From Acinetobacter sp. NIPH 2100 (lineage in GTDB: Bacteria > Pseudomonadota > Gammaproteobacteria > Pseudomonadales > Moraxellaceae), in contig NZ_KB850224.1 of NCBI RefSeq assembly GCF_000369805.1, positions 3,207,021-3,271,020 on the forward strand: a stretch of 64,000 nt of DNA. Direction: 5' to 3'. How positions within the stretch are numbered: the stretch's first letter is position 1; every line of letters starts with the position of its first letter. Positions 6,537-15,735 of this stretch are shown here, in pieces. Position numbers and translations under genes: made by a program. The notes below the pieces were generated by a model that was not told the origin of the DNA, ran no database searches, and saw only the letters and a list, made by a program, of their open reading frames with translations.

Positions 6537-8942
6537 TTAGTTCTTATCTGGCAATGCATAAGCCACGAGATAATCACCCATTTTGGTACCGAATGAACCG
6601 TGTCCACCCGCCATAATCACCACATATTGTTTGCCATTGGCTTCATAAGTCATTGGTGTTGCTTGTCCACCTGCTGGTAAACGTGCTTCCCATAACTTGT
6701 CACCATTTGAAACATTGAATGCACGAATATAGTTATCTTGTGTTGCACCAACGAACATCACATTACCCGCAGTCGAAATAGAACCACCTAGACCCGGCAC
6801 ACCAATTTTCACTGGCGGTAATTGGAACAATTGCGGCAAGCTGTCACGAATTGTACCAATACGTTTTTTCCAAACCACTTCATGTGTTTTTAAGTCCACA
6901 CCAGCAACGAAACCCCAACCCGGTTGTTTACATGGCAAACCGAATGGAGACAGGAATGGGCTGATATCAACACCATATGGCGTACCATACATCGGTTGCA
7001 TACCCTGTTCTGTACCAGCACCACGTGCAACAGGTTGACGGTTTGGATCAGCAGGAATCAAGCGACTAACGAATGGCAAGCCAATCGGGTTCATCACCGC
7101 AACTTGACGATCCGCATTCACCGACATACCGCCCCACTCAAATACACCTAAGTTACCTGGGAAAACTAAAGTACCGTTTTCAGAAGGCGGGGTATAAATA
7201 CCATCGTAGTTCAGACGTTTAAATTTCACACGACACATTAACTGATCAAACATTGTGGCACCCCACATGTCTTTATCAGTTAATTTATCTTTCGGTGCTA
7301 AATTCAGGTCAGAGAATGGTTGAGTTTTTGAATAGAACTCGCCTTTGGTTTGTGGGCCCCATTTCACCGTTTGTGGAACTGGTTTTTCATTGATTGGAAC
7401 AATCGCCTGACCATTACGACGGTCTAAAACAAAGGCATTCCCCGTTTTAGTCAGCACATAAATTGCAGGAACTGTTTGGCCTGATTTATCCTGAATATCC
7501 GCCAATGAGGGTTGCGATGGTACGTCCATATCCCACAAATCATGATGTGTGGTTTGGAAATGCCATACCAATTTACCCGTGGTCGCATTAATCGCCAGCA
7601 TTGAGTTGGCATAACGCTCTTTCAACTCGGTACGATCACCACCCCAGATATCTGGCGTACCCACACCTGTTGGGACATAAACGATATCCAGTTTAGGATC
7701 ATAGGCAAGCGGCGCCCAAGCATTTGGTGAGTTATGAACAAACTGTGTATCTTGACCTGGCATCGCATTTGGATCAGCTGCGCCTGTATCAAACACCCAC
7801 AACAATTTACCGGTGTTCACGTCATAACCACGAATCACGCCTGATGGCTCTTTATTCGAATGGTTATCTGTCACTGAACCCGCAATCACCACAGTTGTGC
7901 CAGAAACCACACCTGGTGAGGTTGGGTTATAGCCACCCGGATATGCATACGGCATGAACTCTTGCAAGTTCACTTCACCATTTTGACCAAAGTCAGAACA
8001 TGCTTTACCTGTATCTGCATTCACCGCCACCAAACGACCATCATTCACAGGAACAAAGACTTTACGTGGGCACTCGGTTGAGCTCGACTTCTTCGCCTGC
8101 AAACTGGTTGCAAATTCAGTGGTGTTGGCAGCATCGTAGTACATCACACCACGACAAGTTAAATGTTGGAAGGTTTTATCGGTTTTGAGTTTTGGATCAA
8201 AACGCCATTTTTCCTTCCCTGTTGCAGGGTCAATCGAAATTAAATGTTGATGTGGCGTACACATAAACATGTTATTACCGATTTTGATTGGCGTGACTTG
8301 GTTGGTGGTTTCACCAGAATCATTTTCAGTTCTGAAATCACCCGTACGTAATGTCCAAGCCACTTTAAGATCTTTGACATTTTTATCGTTGATCTGTGTC
8401 AATGGAGAATAACGCTCACCACCCTGACTACGACCATATGCAGGCCAATCTTCAGGGGCAATGCCATCCACTGCTTTCGCTTGTGCTGGTTGAGGGGTCT
8501 GAATCACACCATTGATTTCTTGTGGATCATTAAAGATCGAGTACACCATCACCACAATGGCAATTGCCAAGGTTGATGATAATGCCACCTTACTCGAAGT
8601 GAGGTTATCAATGCCACGCGTTACCGCTGGGATCAATAACCACAAACCTAAAATTCCAAGGATATCAAGACGTGGTGCCAGTGCCCAGAAGTCAGTACCA
8701 ACTTCCCAAACACCCCAAACCACACTACCTAACATCAATGCGGCATAGACCCATAATGGACCTGAGGCACGTTTATAGAGTTGTACTGCCACAATCAGCA
8801 ACAGTACGCCTGCGATCACATAATAAAAAGACCCGCCAATCGCTGCGAGCCAGATACCGCCAACGAGCAAGAACAATGCAATGAGGGCGATAATGATCAC
8901 CGTCAATGTTCTAAGCCCAGATTTTGAAGCAGATTGATTCAT
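6537..8942 (-). CDS. gcd: PQQ-dependent membrane glucose dehydrogenase
   Basis: 801 residues from the ATG at 8942, preceded by AAGGTGAT. Another ATG 15 bases upstream has no better RBS, and 801 residues matches the known Acinetobacter membrane enzyme. Five hydrophobic helices occupy residues ~10-140, followed by an eight-bladed PQQ propeller with quinoprotein W-motif repeats (DWPAYGRSQGGERYSPLTQI, GKLLWVFDTG, GKLVWHFQTTHHDLWDMD, GGSISTAGNVMFVGATQD). It oxidises glucose and other aldoses to aldonolactones in the periplasm and passes electrons to ubiquinone. PQQ synthesis genes are not in this window. It is followed upstream in the same direction by the oprB porin gene, which fits periplasmic sugar oxidation. 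Confidence 0.96.
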   Translation of the reverse strand: MNQSASKSGLRTLTVIIIALIALFLLVGGIWLAAIGGSFYYVIAGVLLLIVAVQLYKRASGPLWVYAALMLGSVVWGVWEVGTDFWALAPRLDILGILGLWLLIPAVTRGIDNLTSSKVALSSTLAIAIVVMVYSIFNDPQEINGVIQTPQPAQAKAVDGIAPEDWPAYGRSQGGERYSPLTQINDKNVKDLKVAWTLRTGDFRTENDSGETTNQVTPIKIGNNMFMCTPHQHLISIDPATGKEKWRFDPKLKTDKTFQHLTCRGVMYYDAANTTEFATSLQAKKSSSTECPRKVFVPVNDGRLVAVNADTGKACSDFGQNGEVNLQEFMPYAYPGGYNPTSPGVVSGTTVVIAGSVTDNHSNKEPSGVIRGYDVNTGKLLWVFDTGAADPNAMPGQDTQFVHNSPNAWAPLAYDPKLDIVYVPTGVGTPDIWGGDRTELKERYANSMLAINATTGKLVWHFQTTHHDLWDMDVPSQPSLADIQDKSGQTVPAIYVLTKTGNAFVLDRRNGQAIVPINEKPVPQTVKWGPQTKGEFYSKTQPFSDLNLAPKDKLTDKDMWGATMFDQLMCRVKFKRLNYDGIYTPPSENGTLVFPGNLGVFEWGGMSVNADRQVAVMNPIGLPFVSRLIPADPNRQPVARGAGTEQGMQPMYGTPYGVDISPFLSPFGLPCKQPGWGFVAGVDLKTHEVVWKKRIGTIRDSLPQLFQLPPVKIGVPGLGGSISTAGNVMFVGATQDNYIRAFNVSNGDKLWEARLPAGGQATPMTYEANGKQYVVIMAGGHGSFGTKMGDYLVAYALPDKN

Positions 8943-9082
8943 AAGATCACCTTGCATCTTTTATATTTTGGATCCACTAAAAAGATGACTTATCGATTTA
9001 ATGGTCGAGTTCAAATCACAGCAACTTTGCAGATGCAGCCCATGTAATGAACTTAATCTGCAAAATTGCTCAAGTATCGAAA

Positions 9083-10327
9083 TTAGAAAATCGTTTGGAA
9101 CTTAATACCGCCAACCCAAGTCTTATCGCCATCTTTCAACGCACCCACATGATGGACGTATTGAATATTTGGACGAATCGTCAACCAGTTGGTGGCGTGG
9201 ATACCGTAATACAACTCTGTGTTGTATTCCTCATCCAAAAGACCATTGTTTTTGTCATTGGCATGAATTCGTGCAACGCCCAAAGCAAGTTCATCTTGCG
9301 GACGTTGATCAAGTAAGCCTTTATAAACTAAACCGACATTTTGCATATCTTTAACAGCATTGGTTTTTGAATCATGCACAGTGACATTGACAAAACCAGT
9401 CAAACCACGATCAGACTGACCATCATGACGGGTCAGCTGTTGTTTCGCTGTAAACCAGCCACCCTGTTTATGTCCAGTCTTGGCAGGGTTCTCAATTTCT
9501 GCGGCATCCGCTGTGCTGTAGTAGTAACCAAAGCGATATTCACCAGGCAGAGAGAGTGCACCCAGTTTAGGTGTCCACACTACTTCCGCAGGAATAATTG
9601 CACCATGCGAGCCATCAGTACTTAGATTAAAACCTTTGCCACGCTGTAAGTTCTCAGGGTTATATTCATATGCCCCGATTTGTGCATAAAGATCTGGCTG
9701 CAAGTTATATTTGACACGCAATGCCCACTGGCTGACGGGCCAGTTGTACCATTGGTCACCCACCCAGTTACCTACTTGCGAGCCACATAAGGCCAAGTTC
9801 TGGAAGTCACAGTCAAAGCTGTTGAAGTCTTCACCTTCACCGAAACGACCGACTTTAATATCTAAAGCTTGATCTAAAAATTTCTTTTTGATCCATAGAT
9901 CGGTTAAACGCCAAGTTTGGCCACGGCCCCATACTTCTTGTACAGAACTTTGGTGACCTTGTAAGCCATCTGCGGTTTGTGACAAAGACTGACCATCACG
10001 ATAAGTAACAGTGATCTGCGCCTCAGTATCTTGCCAACCTAAAATTTTATTTAGGTCAAAGTGTGTGCCCAACGCCAGTTGTCCAGTGAACTCACTGCCA
10101 TGGCTTGAGTGTTGTTTAGAATCTAAAACCCCTGCAAATTCACCAGTGTAATCAGCAGAAAATTTGTAACCCTGTTCTTGCAACGCAGTGCGTTGACCGT
10201 TCCAATCACCAAACAGCCATTGACCATTTGGGTCAAATGCGGAAGAAGCTGCTTGAGTATGTTGTGTGAAAAGACTCAATGATAGAACGGATAAACAAGA
10301 AACAATCAAAGATTTAGAGATTGTCAT
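9083..10327 (-). CDS. oprB: OprB-family carbohydrate-selective porin
   Basis: 414 residues. The signal peptide ends near TQHTQA|AS (residue ~27). The mature part shows the OprB start FDPNGQWLFGDWNGQRTALQ, repeated amphipathic beta strands and a C-terminal aromatic residue (KFQTIF) for BAM insertion. Family members form outer-membrane channels for glucose and other sugars. It precedes gcd in the same direction with a 140-base gap, so the two may be co-transcribed, supplying aldoses to the periplasmic dehydrogenase. That link is inference from position. Confidence 0.88.
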   Translation of the reverse strand: MTISKSLIVSCLSVLSLSLFTQHTQAASSAFDPNGQWLFGDWNGQRTALQEQGYKFSADYTGEFAGVLDSKQHSSHGSEFTGQLALGTHFDLNKILGWQDTEAQITVTYRDGQSLSQTADGLQGHQSSVQEVWGRGQTWRLTDLWIKKKFLDQALDIKVGRFGEGEDFNSFDCDFQNLALCGSQVGNWVGDQWYNWPVSQWALRVKYNLQPDLYAQIGAYEYNPENLQRGKGFNLSTDGSHGAIIPAEVVWTPKLGALSLPGEYRFGYYYSTADAAEIENPAKTGHKQGGWFTAKQQLTRHDGQSDRGLTGFVNVTVHDSKTNAVKDMQNVGLVYKGLLDQRPQDELALGVARIHANDKNNGLLDEEYNTELYYGIHATNWLTIRPNIQYVHHVGALKDGDKTWVGGIKFQTIF

Positions 10328-10450
10328 GTTTACGTAACCTTTTATGTTATTGTGTATAAAAGGTTACTCTCATTTTTAAATTACAACTTATTCAAAATGT
10401 TAACAATCTGTACAATATTTTAACAATCAGTGATTAGTCGCACATATTTT

Positions 10451-11569
10451 CTACCATTTGCCCTCACCTAAGCTCTGACCAATAAAGTCATACTTCATTT
10501 GCGAACGGGAAAACTTGATTGGACAGGCCAACTGAGGCTCAGTTTGTGATGCATTTTCCGATACAGGCACGTCAACCACCCAACCGCGTTGCTGTGCCAT
10601 AGGTGAAACTAATGCTTCATCCAAACTGAGTACAGGTTCCACACAAATATCCAAGCTTTGGAATAAATGCTGCCATGCTGCAAAGTCTTGGGTTTTGAAC
10701 TTTTCTTGCAGTGCCTGTTTTACTGTTTGGCGATCTTCAGGATCAAATGAGGTTCCTTTTGCAAGCAACACCGGTAACTCTAAAGCCGCAGCCAAACCAG
10801 CCATGAATTGTGGCTCTAAACTTCCCACTGAAAAATAGCGGCCATCTTTGGTTTGATAATAATCATAGAAACTTGCACCATTCAGCATTCCCGCTTCAGG
10901 TGCTTGTGGCGTTTGCCCGGCCAGACTGGCTGAAGCCGCCATACTATTTAAACTCGCCACACAATCCGTCATCGAAATATCAAGATATTGACCCAGACCA
11001 CTGCGTTGACGTTCAACCACAGCTGCAAGAATGCCAATCACCGCATGCAAAGAACCACCCGCCACATCGGCAATTTGAATGCCCAAAGGTGGCGGACCAC
11101 CATCCTGACGACCACTATGTCCAGATACTCCTGCCAATGCTAAATAGTTAATGTCGTGTCCTGCTCGATCTTTATAAGCTCCTGTCTGCCCATAGCCTGT
11201 AATGGAACAATAGATTAAACGTGGATTAATCTCCGCTAACGTTTCATAATCCAAACCCAAACGGCGCATGACATCTGGACGAAACTGCTCCAACACAATA
11301 TCAAATTCAGAAATTTTATTTTTGATCAGCTCAATATTGGCTGCATCTTTGAGGTCAAGTGCAATCGACTGCTTATTCCGATTCAGATAACTATGCGCAG
11401 TGGCCTGACCATTGGCATAGGGTGGCATAATCCGTACAAGGTCTGGACGCGTCGGTGATTCAACATGGATAACTTCTGCACCCATGTCTGCAAGATACAT
11501 ACTGGCAAACGGCCCTGGTAATAAAGTCGAAAAATCTAGGACTTTCAATCCCTTTAATGCAGATGGCAT
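10451..11569 (-). CDS. CaiB/BaiF-family CoA-transferase, alpha-methylacyl-CoA racemase-like
   Basis: 372 residues. It opens with LKGLKVLDFSTLLPGPFASMYLADMGAEVIHVE, the Rossmann-like start of class III CoA-transferases. It then has LKDAANIELIKNKISEFDIVLEQFRP and the AGHDINYLALAGVSG motif carried by the AMACR (methylacyl-CoA racemase) branch, which contains its catalytic His. An Asp in QIADVAGGSLHAV is the probable second catalytic residue. The reaction is 2-methylacyl-CoA epimerisation (branched-chain fatty acid breakdown) or CoA transfer between acids. It is divergent from an AraC regulator, a likely local regulator. Confidence 0.85.
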   Translation of the reverse strand: MPSALKGLKVLDFSTLLPGPFASMYLADMGAEVIHVESPTRPDLVRIMPPYANGQATAHSYLNRNKQSIALDLKDAANIELIKNKISEFDIVLEQFRPDVMRRLGLDYETLAEINPRLIYCSITGYGQTGAYKDRAGHDINYLALAGVSGHSGRQDGGPPPLGIQIADVAGGSLHAVIGILAAVVERQRSGLGQYLDISMTDCVASLNSMAASASLAGQTPQAPEAGMLNGASFYDYYQTKDGRYFSVGSLEPQFMAGLAAALELPVLLAKGTSFDPEDRQTVKQALQEKFKTQDFAAWQHLFQSLDICVEPVLSLDEALVSPMAQQRGWVVDVPVSENASQTEPQLACPIKFSRSQMKYDFIGQSLGEGKW

Positions 11570-11782
11570 AATAATTTTTACTCAATTTGTTCAAATTTTC
11601 TTTTATACTAGGTGTGGATAAACACAAAAACAATGTCATGTTCAGCCATTTACCTTGATAGTTTCGGCAATTTAACATGTATACAGGGCGCAATTATTTT
11701 TCTTGTCAATTGCCCAATTTGATATTTTAGACGGTTATTTAGGTCAATTATCGTGAATAGTAAAGAAACTGAAGGATTCAAT

Positions 11783-12796
11783 ATGAGCCGTGATACGATC
11801 AGCATCCACTTCGTGAATGCGGCTTTAACAGGTGTTAAACGCCTAGGCATGGACGTTGAAACGTTACTTTCACATGTCGGCATAGAAGCAGAGTTACTGC
11901 GCCAACCGAAGGCTCGAATCTCTCCAGAGCAGTACACCCGTTTTGTAAAAATGTTATGGATGGTCACCCAAGACGAACACGTCGGTTTCGATGTACAGCC
12001 ACGTCGCTTGGGTACATTTGCGATCATGTGCCAATTGATTATCCATTCCAAAACACTCGGACAGGCACTCGAACTTTCATCTCAATTCTACAAACTATTT
12101 GGAGATGAATGGTCGGTTAGCTTAGAACGTGACAAACATGAAGCTCGCTTAGTGCCACATATTCCTAAAGCGTTGGATCCAGACCATTTCATTACTGAAA
12201 GCATGCTGATGATCTGGCATGGTTTGGCATCATGGTTAATTGAACGTCGCCTACCTTTGGAACGCGTTCATTTTGGTTATGAACGTCCAAATCACGCCGA
12301 TGAATACGATGCATTGTTCTTTGCCCCTGTCATGCAATTCGATGCACCACGTACCGAAATTACCTTTGCTGCTGATTATCTTGATCTTCCCATCCGTCAA
12401 GACGAAAAGACTTTAGAAGAATTCTTAAAAGCAGCACCTGCACAACTCTTGGTGAAATTCAAAAATACCAACTCGCTGACTTCGCGTATTCGTGATGTAT
12501 TAAAGAGCCAGATTGGCGAAGAAATGCCAACACTCAACGATGTAGCGGCAATGCTGTACTTATCGCCACAAACTTTGCGTCGTCGCTTGGCTGCAGAAGG
12601 TAAAAGCTATCAAGGCGTGAAAGATGCATTGCGTCGTGATGCGGCAATTCATTTATTACTCACACCAAACTTGACGCTTGAAGATGTAGCGCAACAAGTG
12701 GGCTTTAGTGAAACCAGTACTTTCCACCGTGCCTTTAAAAAATGGACAGGTGTTACCCCTGGTCTATATCGCCAATTACACGGTCATCACAACTAA
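11783..12796 (+). CDS. AraC-family transcriptional regulator
   Basis: 337 residues. The ATG at 11783 has GAAGGA 6-8 bases upstream; a GTG at 11753 is in frame but has no RBS. The N-terminal ~190 residues (ALTGVKRLGMDVETLLSHVGI...RRLGTFAIMCQLIIHSKTLGQAL) match the arabinose-binding-like domain of the OruR/ArgR-type subgroup. Two helix-turn-helix motifs follow at the C-terminus (LNDVAAMLYLSPQTLRRRL and LEDVAQQVGFSETSTFHRAF). Divergent placement with the AMACR-like gene, 213 bases apart, suggests it controls that gene. The effector is unknown. Confidence 0.87.
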   Translation: MSRDTISIHFVNAALTGVKRLGMDVETLLSHVGIEAELLRQPKARISPEQYTRFVKMLWMVTQDEHVGFDVQPRRLGTFAIMCQLIIHSKTLGQALELSSQFYKLFGDEWSVSLERDKHEARLVPHIPKALDPDHFITESMLMIWHGLASWLIERRLPLERVHFGYERPNHADEYDALFFAPVMQFDAPRTEITFAADYLDLPIRQDEKTLEEFLKAAPAQLLVKFKNTNSLTSRIRDVLKSQIGEEMPTLNDVAAMLYLSPQTLRRRLAAEGKSYQGVKDALRRDAAIHLLLTPNLTLEDVAQQVGFSETSTFHRAFKKWTGVTPGLYRQLHGHHN

Positions 12797-12806
12797 TAAT
12801 GGCAAT

Positions 12807-12842
12807 GTAGTGTTCAATTTATAAGTTGAACACTACTTTTTA
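12807..12842 (+). terminator. Terminator after AraC regulator
   Basis: A perfect 11-bp stem, GTAGTGTTCAA (12807-12817) and TTGAACACTAC (12826-12836), with an 8-nt loop and TTTTT tail. Confidence 0.88.
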
Positions 12843-12888
12843 AATATGGTAATAATCAAGCATAATTCAGCAATGAGCTTGAACGACA

Positions 12889-13359
12889 ATGATTATTAAA
12901 AAAGGCGACTTCTCCCACCCTCAAGTGCAAAATTTGATTCATATTCATTTACATGGCCTGCATCAAAACACACCTATTGAACATAGTTTTGCGTTAGACC
13001 TCTCCCATCTCCAAGACGATTCTATAAGTTTTTATACCCTTTGGAATAACGATCTACTTCTTGGTTGTGGCGCGATTCAAGAACTGACACCTCAACATGC
13101 TGAGCTCAAATCAATGCGGACTCATCCCGACCATTTACGGCAAGGTGTCGCAAAGCAGTTACTGGAGTATTTACTGAAAGTTGCTCAACAGCGTCAATAT
13201 CAACGAGTGAGTTTAGAAACAGGAAAAGATGCTCACTTTGATGCTGCGATTGGCCTTTATAAGCAATTTGGTTTTGTTCAAGGTGAGGCGTTTGCAGAAT
13301 ATACTGAATCACCATATAACCAATTCTTTCACTTATCTTTATCGAATAATTCAGTATGA
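12889..13359 (+). CDS. GNAT-family N-acetyltransferase
   Basis: 156 residues with the GNAT core. Strand beta4 is AELKSMRTHPDHLRQGVAKQLLEYLL, containing the acetyl-CoA pyrophosphate loop (RQGVAK), followed by beta5 YQRVSLETGKDAHFDAAIGLYKQFGF and its Tyr region. It resembles the YedL/PhnO-type small acetyltransferases; the substrate is unknown. The gene ends 14 bases from the convergent Nudix gene with no obvious terminator. Confidence 0.82.
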   Translation: MIIKKGDFSHPQVQNLIHIHLHGLHQNTPIEHSFALDLSHLQDDSISFYTLWNNDLLLGCGAIQELTPQHAELKSMRTHPDHLRQGVAKQLLEYLLKVAQQRQYQRVSLETGKDAHFDAAIGLYKQFGFVQGEAFAEYTESPYNQFFHLSLSNNSV

Positions 13360-13373
13360 AACTAAATAAACAA

Positions 13374-13802
13374 TTACTTAAATAGCCAGTACTCAATTCC
13401 TTTTGGATAAACAGGATATTGCTTTAATGTGATCTGCTCTTCACTCAACCACCGAGCGATATAGCTTAATCCAGTACTTTCCCTACCCTGTATTTCTGGC
13501 TGTTTATACAGAGTTTCATCCATAAATTTGGCTTCATATACAAATACAATTTCATGGCCTGGTTGACCATCAAAACTAAATAAGTTTTCTAATACGCACA
13601 AAAGTTTTGCATCAGTCATCTGTTGATCAATTTCTTCAAAAACTTCTCGCTCAACCGCCTGTCTAGAGGTTTCTCCAAACTCAATCCCCCCGCCAATTGG
13701 CCTAAAATAAGTTTCATCTGTACTTGGGTCATAGCCTTGTGACAGTAAAACCTTATCTTGGTATCGAAAAATACAGAGTGCTTTGGTTTTAATGGCTGTC
13801 AT
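13374..13802 (-). CDS. NUDIX hydrolase
   Basis: 142 residues with a complete Nudix box, GGIEFGETSRQAVEREVFEEI (G-x5-E-x7-RE-x2-EE), at residues ~52-72. This coordinates Mg2+ for cleavage of nucleoside-diphosphate-linked substrates. The C-terminal half is a short beta-sandwich. It overlaps the upstream P-loop kinase gene by 4 bases (ATGA) and so is co-translated. The substrate is unknown; pairing with a kinase suggests nucleotide or cofactor metabolism, which is inference only. Confidence 0.87.
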   Translation of the reverse strand: MTAIKTKALCIFRYQDKVLLSQGYDPSTDETYFRPIGGGIEFGETSRQAVEREVFEEIDQQMTDAKLLCVLENLFSFDGQPGHEIVFVYEAKFMDETLYKQPEIQGRESTGLSYIARWLSEEQITLKQYPVYPKGIEYWLFK

Positions 13803-14344
13803 GGTGTCGCCGCCATCTGCTTTAAAAATCTAGCAGTCTGCTGAGGTGACGTCAGACGAATAAAATGAATATGTTGATACGCTGGATTTTGCATTAAGTC
13901 AGAATATTTCTTACGATTTTTGGCATGATGGGTGATCATCCATAAAATAATAGAGTCCTTAGACAGAAAACTGGTCTTAAAATTTTCTCTATTATTGGAA
14001 TTTGCCCATAATCTTTTTTGTGTCACTGCTCGACTAATTGCTCGTTTAACTGAACGATATAGGTTTAATGAAAATGAATAATCCAGCCAGATAACCGTAT
14101 CAATATATTTAAGCTTTAAATCCAGTGTTCGAGAATAATTACCATCAAGTACCCATCCTCTAGGTGCCTGATCAATTTGACTTTGTAATTTAGCAAAAAA
14201 CTCCTGATCAGGTGTTTCTTGCCAATCATCCAGCCAAAATAAATCATCCATTTCAATGTAAGACAATCCTAGCTTTTTAGCGAGTTGACGGGCAAAGGTT
14301 GTTTTTCCAGAAGCAGAGGTCCCTACAACATTAATAAATTTCAT
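13799..14344 (-). CDS. P-loop kinase-like ATPase (adenylate-kinase/FlaR type)
   Basis: 181 residues. Walker A GTSASGKTT is at residues 8-16, followed by FARQLAKKLGLSYIEMDDLFW, the start typical of the small AAA_18/'DNA topology modulation' kinase-like proteins. WVLDGNYSRTLD and DTVIWLDYSF form the substrate and Walker B region, and a basic R-rich helix follows. These are cytoplasmic proteins of unknown substrate. It is the first gene of a two-gene unit with the Nudix hydrolase, with a 4-base overlap. Confidence 0.8.
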   Translation of the reverse strand: MKFINVVGTSASGKTTFARQLAKKLGLSYIEMDDLFWLDDWQETPDQEFFAKLQSQIDQAPRGWVLDGNYSRTLDLKLKYIDTVIWLDYSFSLNLYRSVKRAISRAVTQKRLWANSNNRENFKTSFLSKDSIILWMITHHAKNRKKYSDLMQNPAYQHIHFIRLTSPQQTARFLKQMAATP

Positions 14345-14411
14345 GACTTCCCGACATTATTCCTAAGCACTCAATATTTCTTATCTTCCTATTTAAATAA
14401 TGACACATCTG

Positions 14412-15509
14412 TCACTTATCTCTTGCTGCTTGGATAAGTTTCACTGCATTCGCCCCTGTCACCTGCCAAGTAAGACAACGTACACTGCCACCCATTGGAC
14501 AAACGGATTCCGCATTTACAGGAATCACTTTCTTGCTGGTGTTTTGCTTGATGATCGTTAATGCTTTTTGATCATGCGGCATATTAAAAGTCGGTACATA
14601 AATATTGTTATGCGTGACTGTAGCATTCAGATTAACACCACATGCCGATTCAAAGCCTTCCCACTCACCTTTTGGATTGGTTTTATATTCAACAGGAACT
14701 TCGACAATTTTCGCAGTTGGAAATGAAGCTTTCAACTCATCCATTACTGTTGTTCTAAATGCAGGTGTTTTGGAATAGTCATTGACCAACAGTGTATTTT
14801 TATCCACCCAACTGACCATACCATCCGAATGTGCCAGCACCTCTTCATCAGGCTCTAGAATAGCAACCTCTTTCGCACCCAAAGTGGCTCTTAACTCTTG
14901 TTTAGCCTCATTGTAGCTAAGTTCATTATCTTCCATAAAACGGGTGGTCGTAATCACGCGTCCTGCATAATCATCCACCAGATTACCACCATCCAGCATT
15001 AAATCGGTCTTAGTTCTTTGAATCTGATAATGATCTACAAAACGGTTAAAACTTTTTTGTACGTCTTTACTCTGCTTCTGCGTCATTGAAGCCCAAGTAT
15101 AGGTAAATTGCACGGGTTTGATTGGATTGACTGTAGTGAAGTCGCGCATCCAGATATCACGCACATCCTCCACCAGCAAAATATCTTCTGGAACTTTGCC
15201 CGCGAAATAAGGCTTAGTGTCTTTATCCACTAAAATCACCACGTTATCATTGCCCAAAATCGACTTGGCATAATCAATCTGAAAATTGACAATCCGTTGA
15301 AACGCAGATTTATAATATGGATCATGTACAGAAGGTGCAGATAACACTAACAACATTTTGTCGTCAGCAACTTGATTTGAATACGTTTGACTCATCTTGT
15401 TTTTATCCTCAGCTACATTTTTATTTTCTACATTCTGTCCAGATGAATCACATCCAAAAAGTGACAGGATCAATGCCATAACGGCATAGTGACGCTTTAA
15501 TTTTATCAT
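14412..15509 (-). CDS. Lipoprotein of the agmatine/peptidylarginine deiminase family
   Basis: About 365 residues from the ATG at 15509; alternative in-frame starts at 15539 (ATG) and 15545 (TTG) only lengthen the signal. A signal with lipobox (LSLFGC, Cys ~19) predicts a lipid-anchored, exported protein. The body shows the PAD_porph fold: EDVRDIWMRDF, LDGGNLVDD, HSDGMVSWVD and the C-terminal catalytic Cys in GGSVRCLTWQV. The family hydrolyses guanidinium groups (agmatine to N-carbamoylputrescine, or peptidyl-Arg to citrulline). Agmatine deiminases are normally cytoplasmic, so an envelope location is unusual and recalls secreted PPAD. The substrate is not determinable. Confidence 0.78.
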   Translation of the reverse strand: MIKLKRHYAVMALILSLFGCDSSGQNVENKNVAEDKNKMSQTYSNQVADDKMLLVLSAPSVHDPYYKSAFQRIVNFQIDYAKSILGNDNVVILVDKDTKPYFAGKVPEDILLVEDVRDIWMRDFTTVNPIKPVQFTYTWASMTQKQSKDVQKSFNRFVDHYQIQRTKTDLMLDGGNLVDDYAGRVITTTRFMEDNELSYNEAKQELRATLGAKEVAILEPDEEVLAHSDGMVSWVDKNTLLVNDYSKTPAFRTTVMDELKASFPTAKIVEVPVEYKTNPKGEWEGFESACGVNLNATVTHNNIYVPTFNMPHDQKALTIIKQNTSKKVIPVNAESVCPMGGSVRCLTWQVTGANAVKLIQAARDK

Positions 15510-15735
15510 GTCGTTTTGCCCATCTTTTCTGTCAATCATTTCCAAGCACTAGTCTAATCGAAGACTGAGCAAGTCACACAGAAAAACACTCAAATTAGGT
15601 ATGTGCTTGATCAGCATATTAATCAATCAAATTGGCGAAAAACATCAAACTTGCCAATGTTTATCATCATTGCACTGACACTTAAATTGAGTACACTCGA
15701 TAAACAACAATTTTAAGGTGATACAAGGAAAACCT

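Noticed and set aside
9026..9064. TTTGCAGAT/ATCTGCAAA inverted repeat between gcd and oprB as a terminator.
   Set aside because: The loop is 21 bases and no T-run follows, so it is too weak to call.
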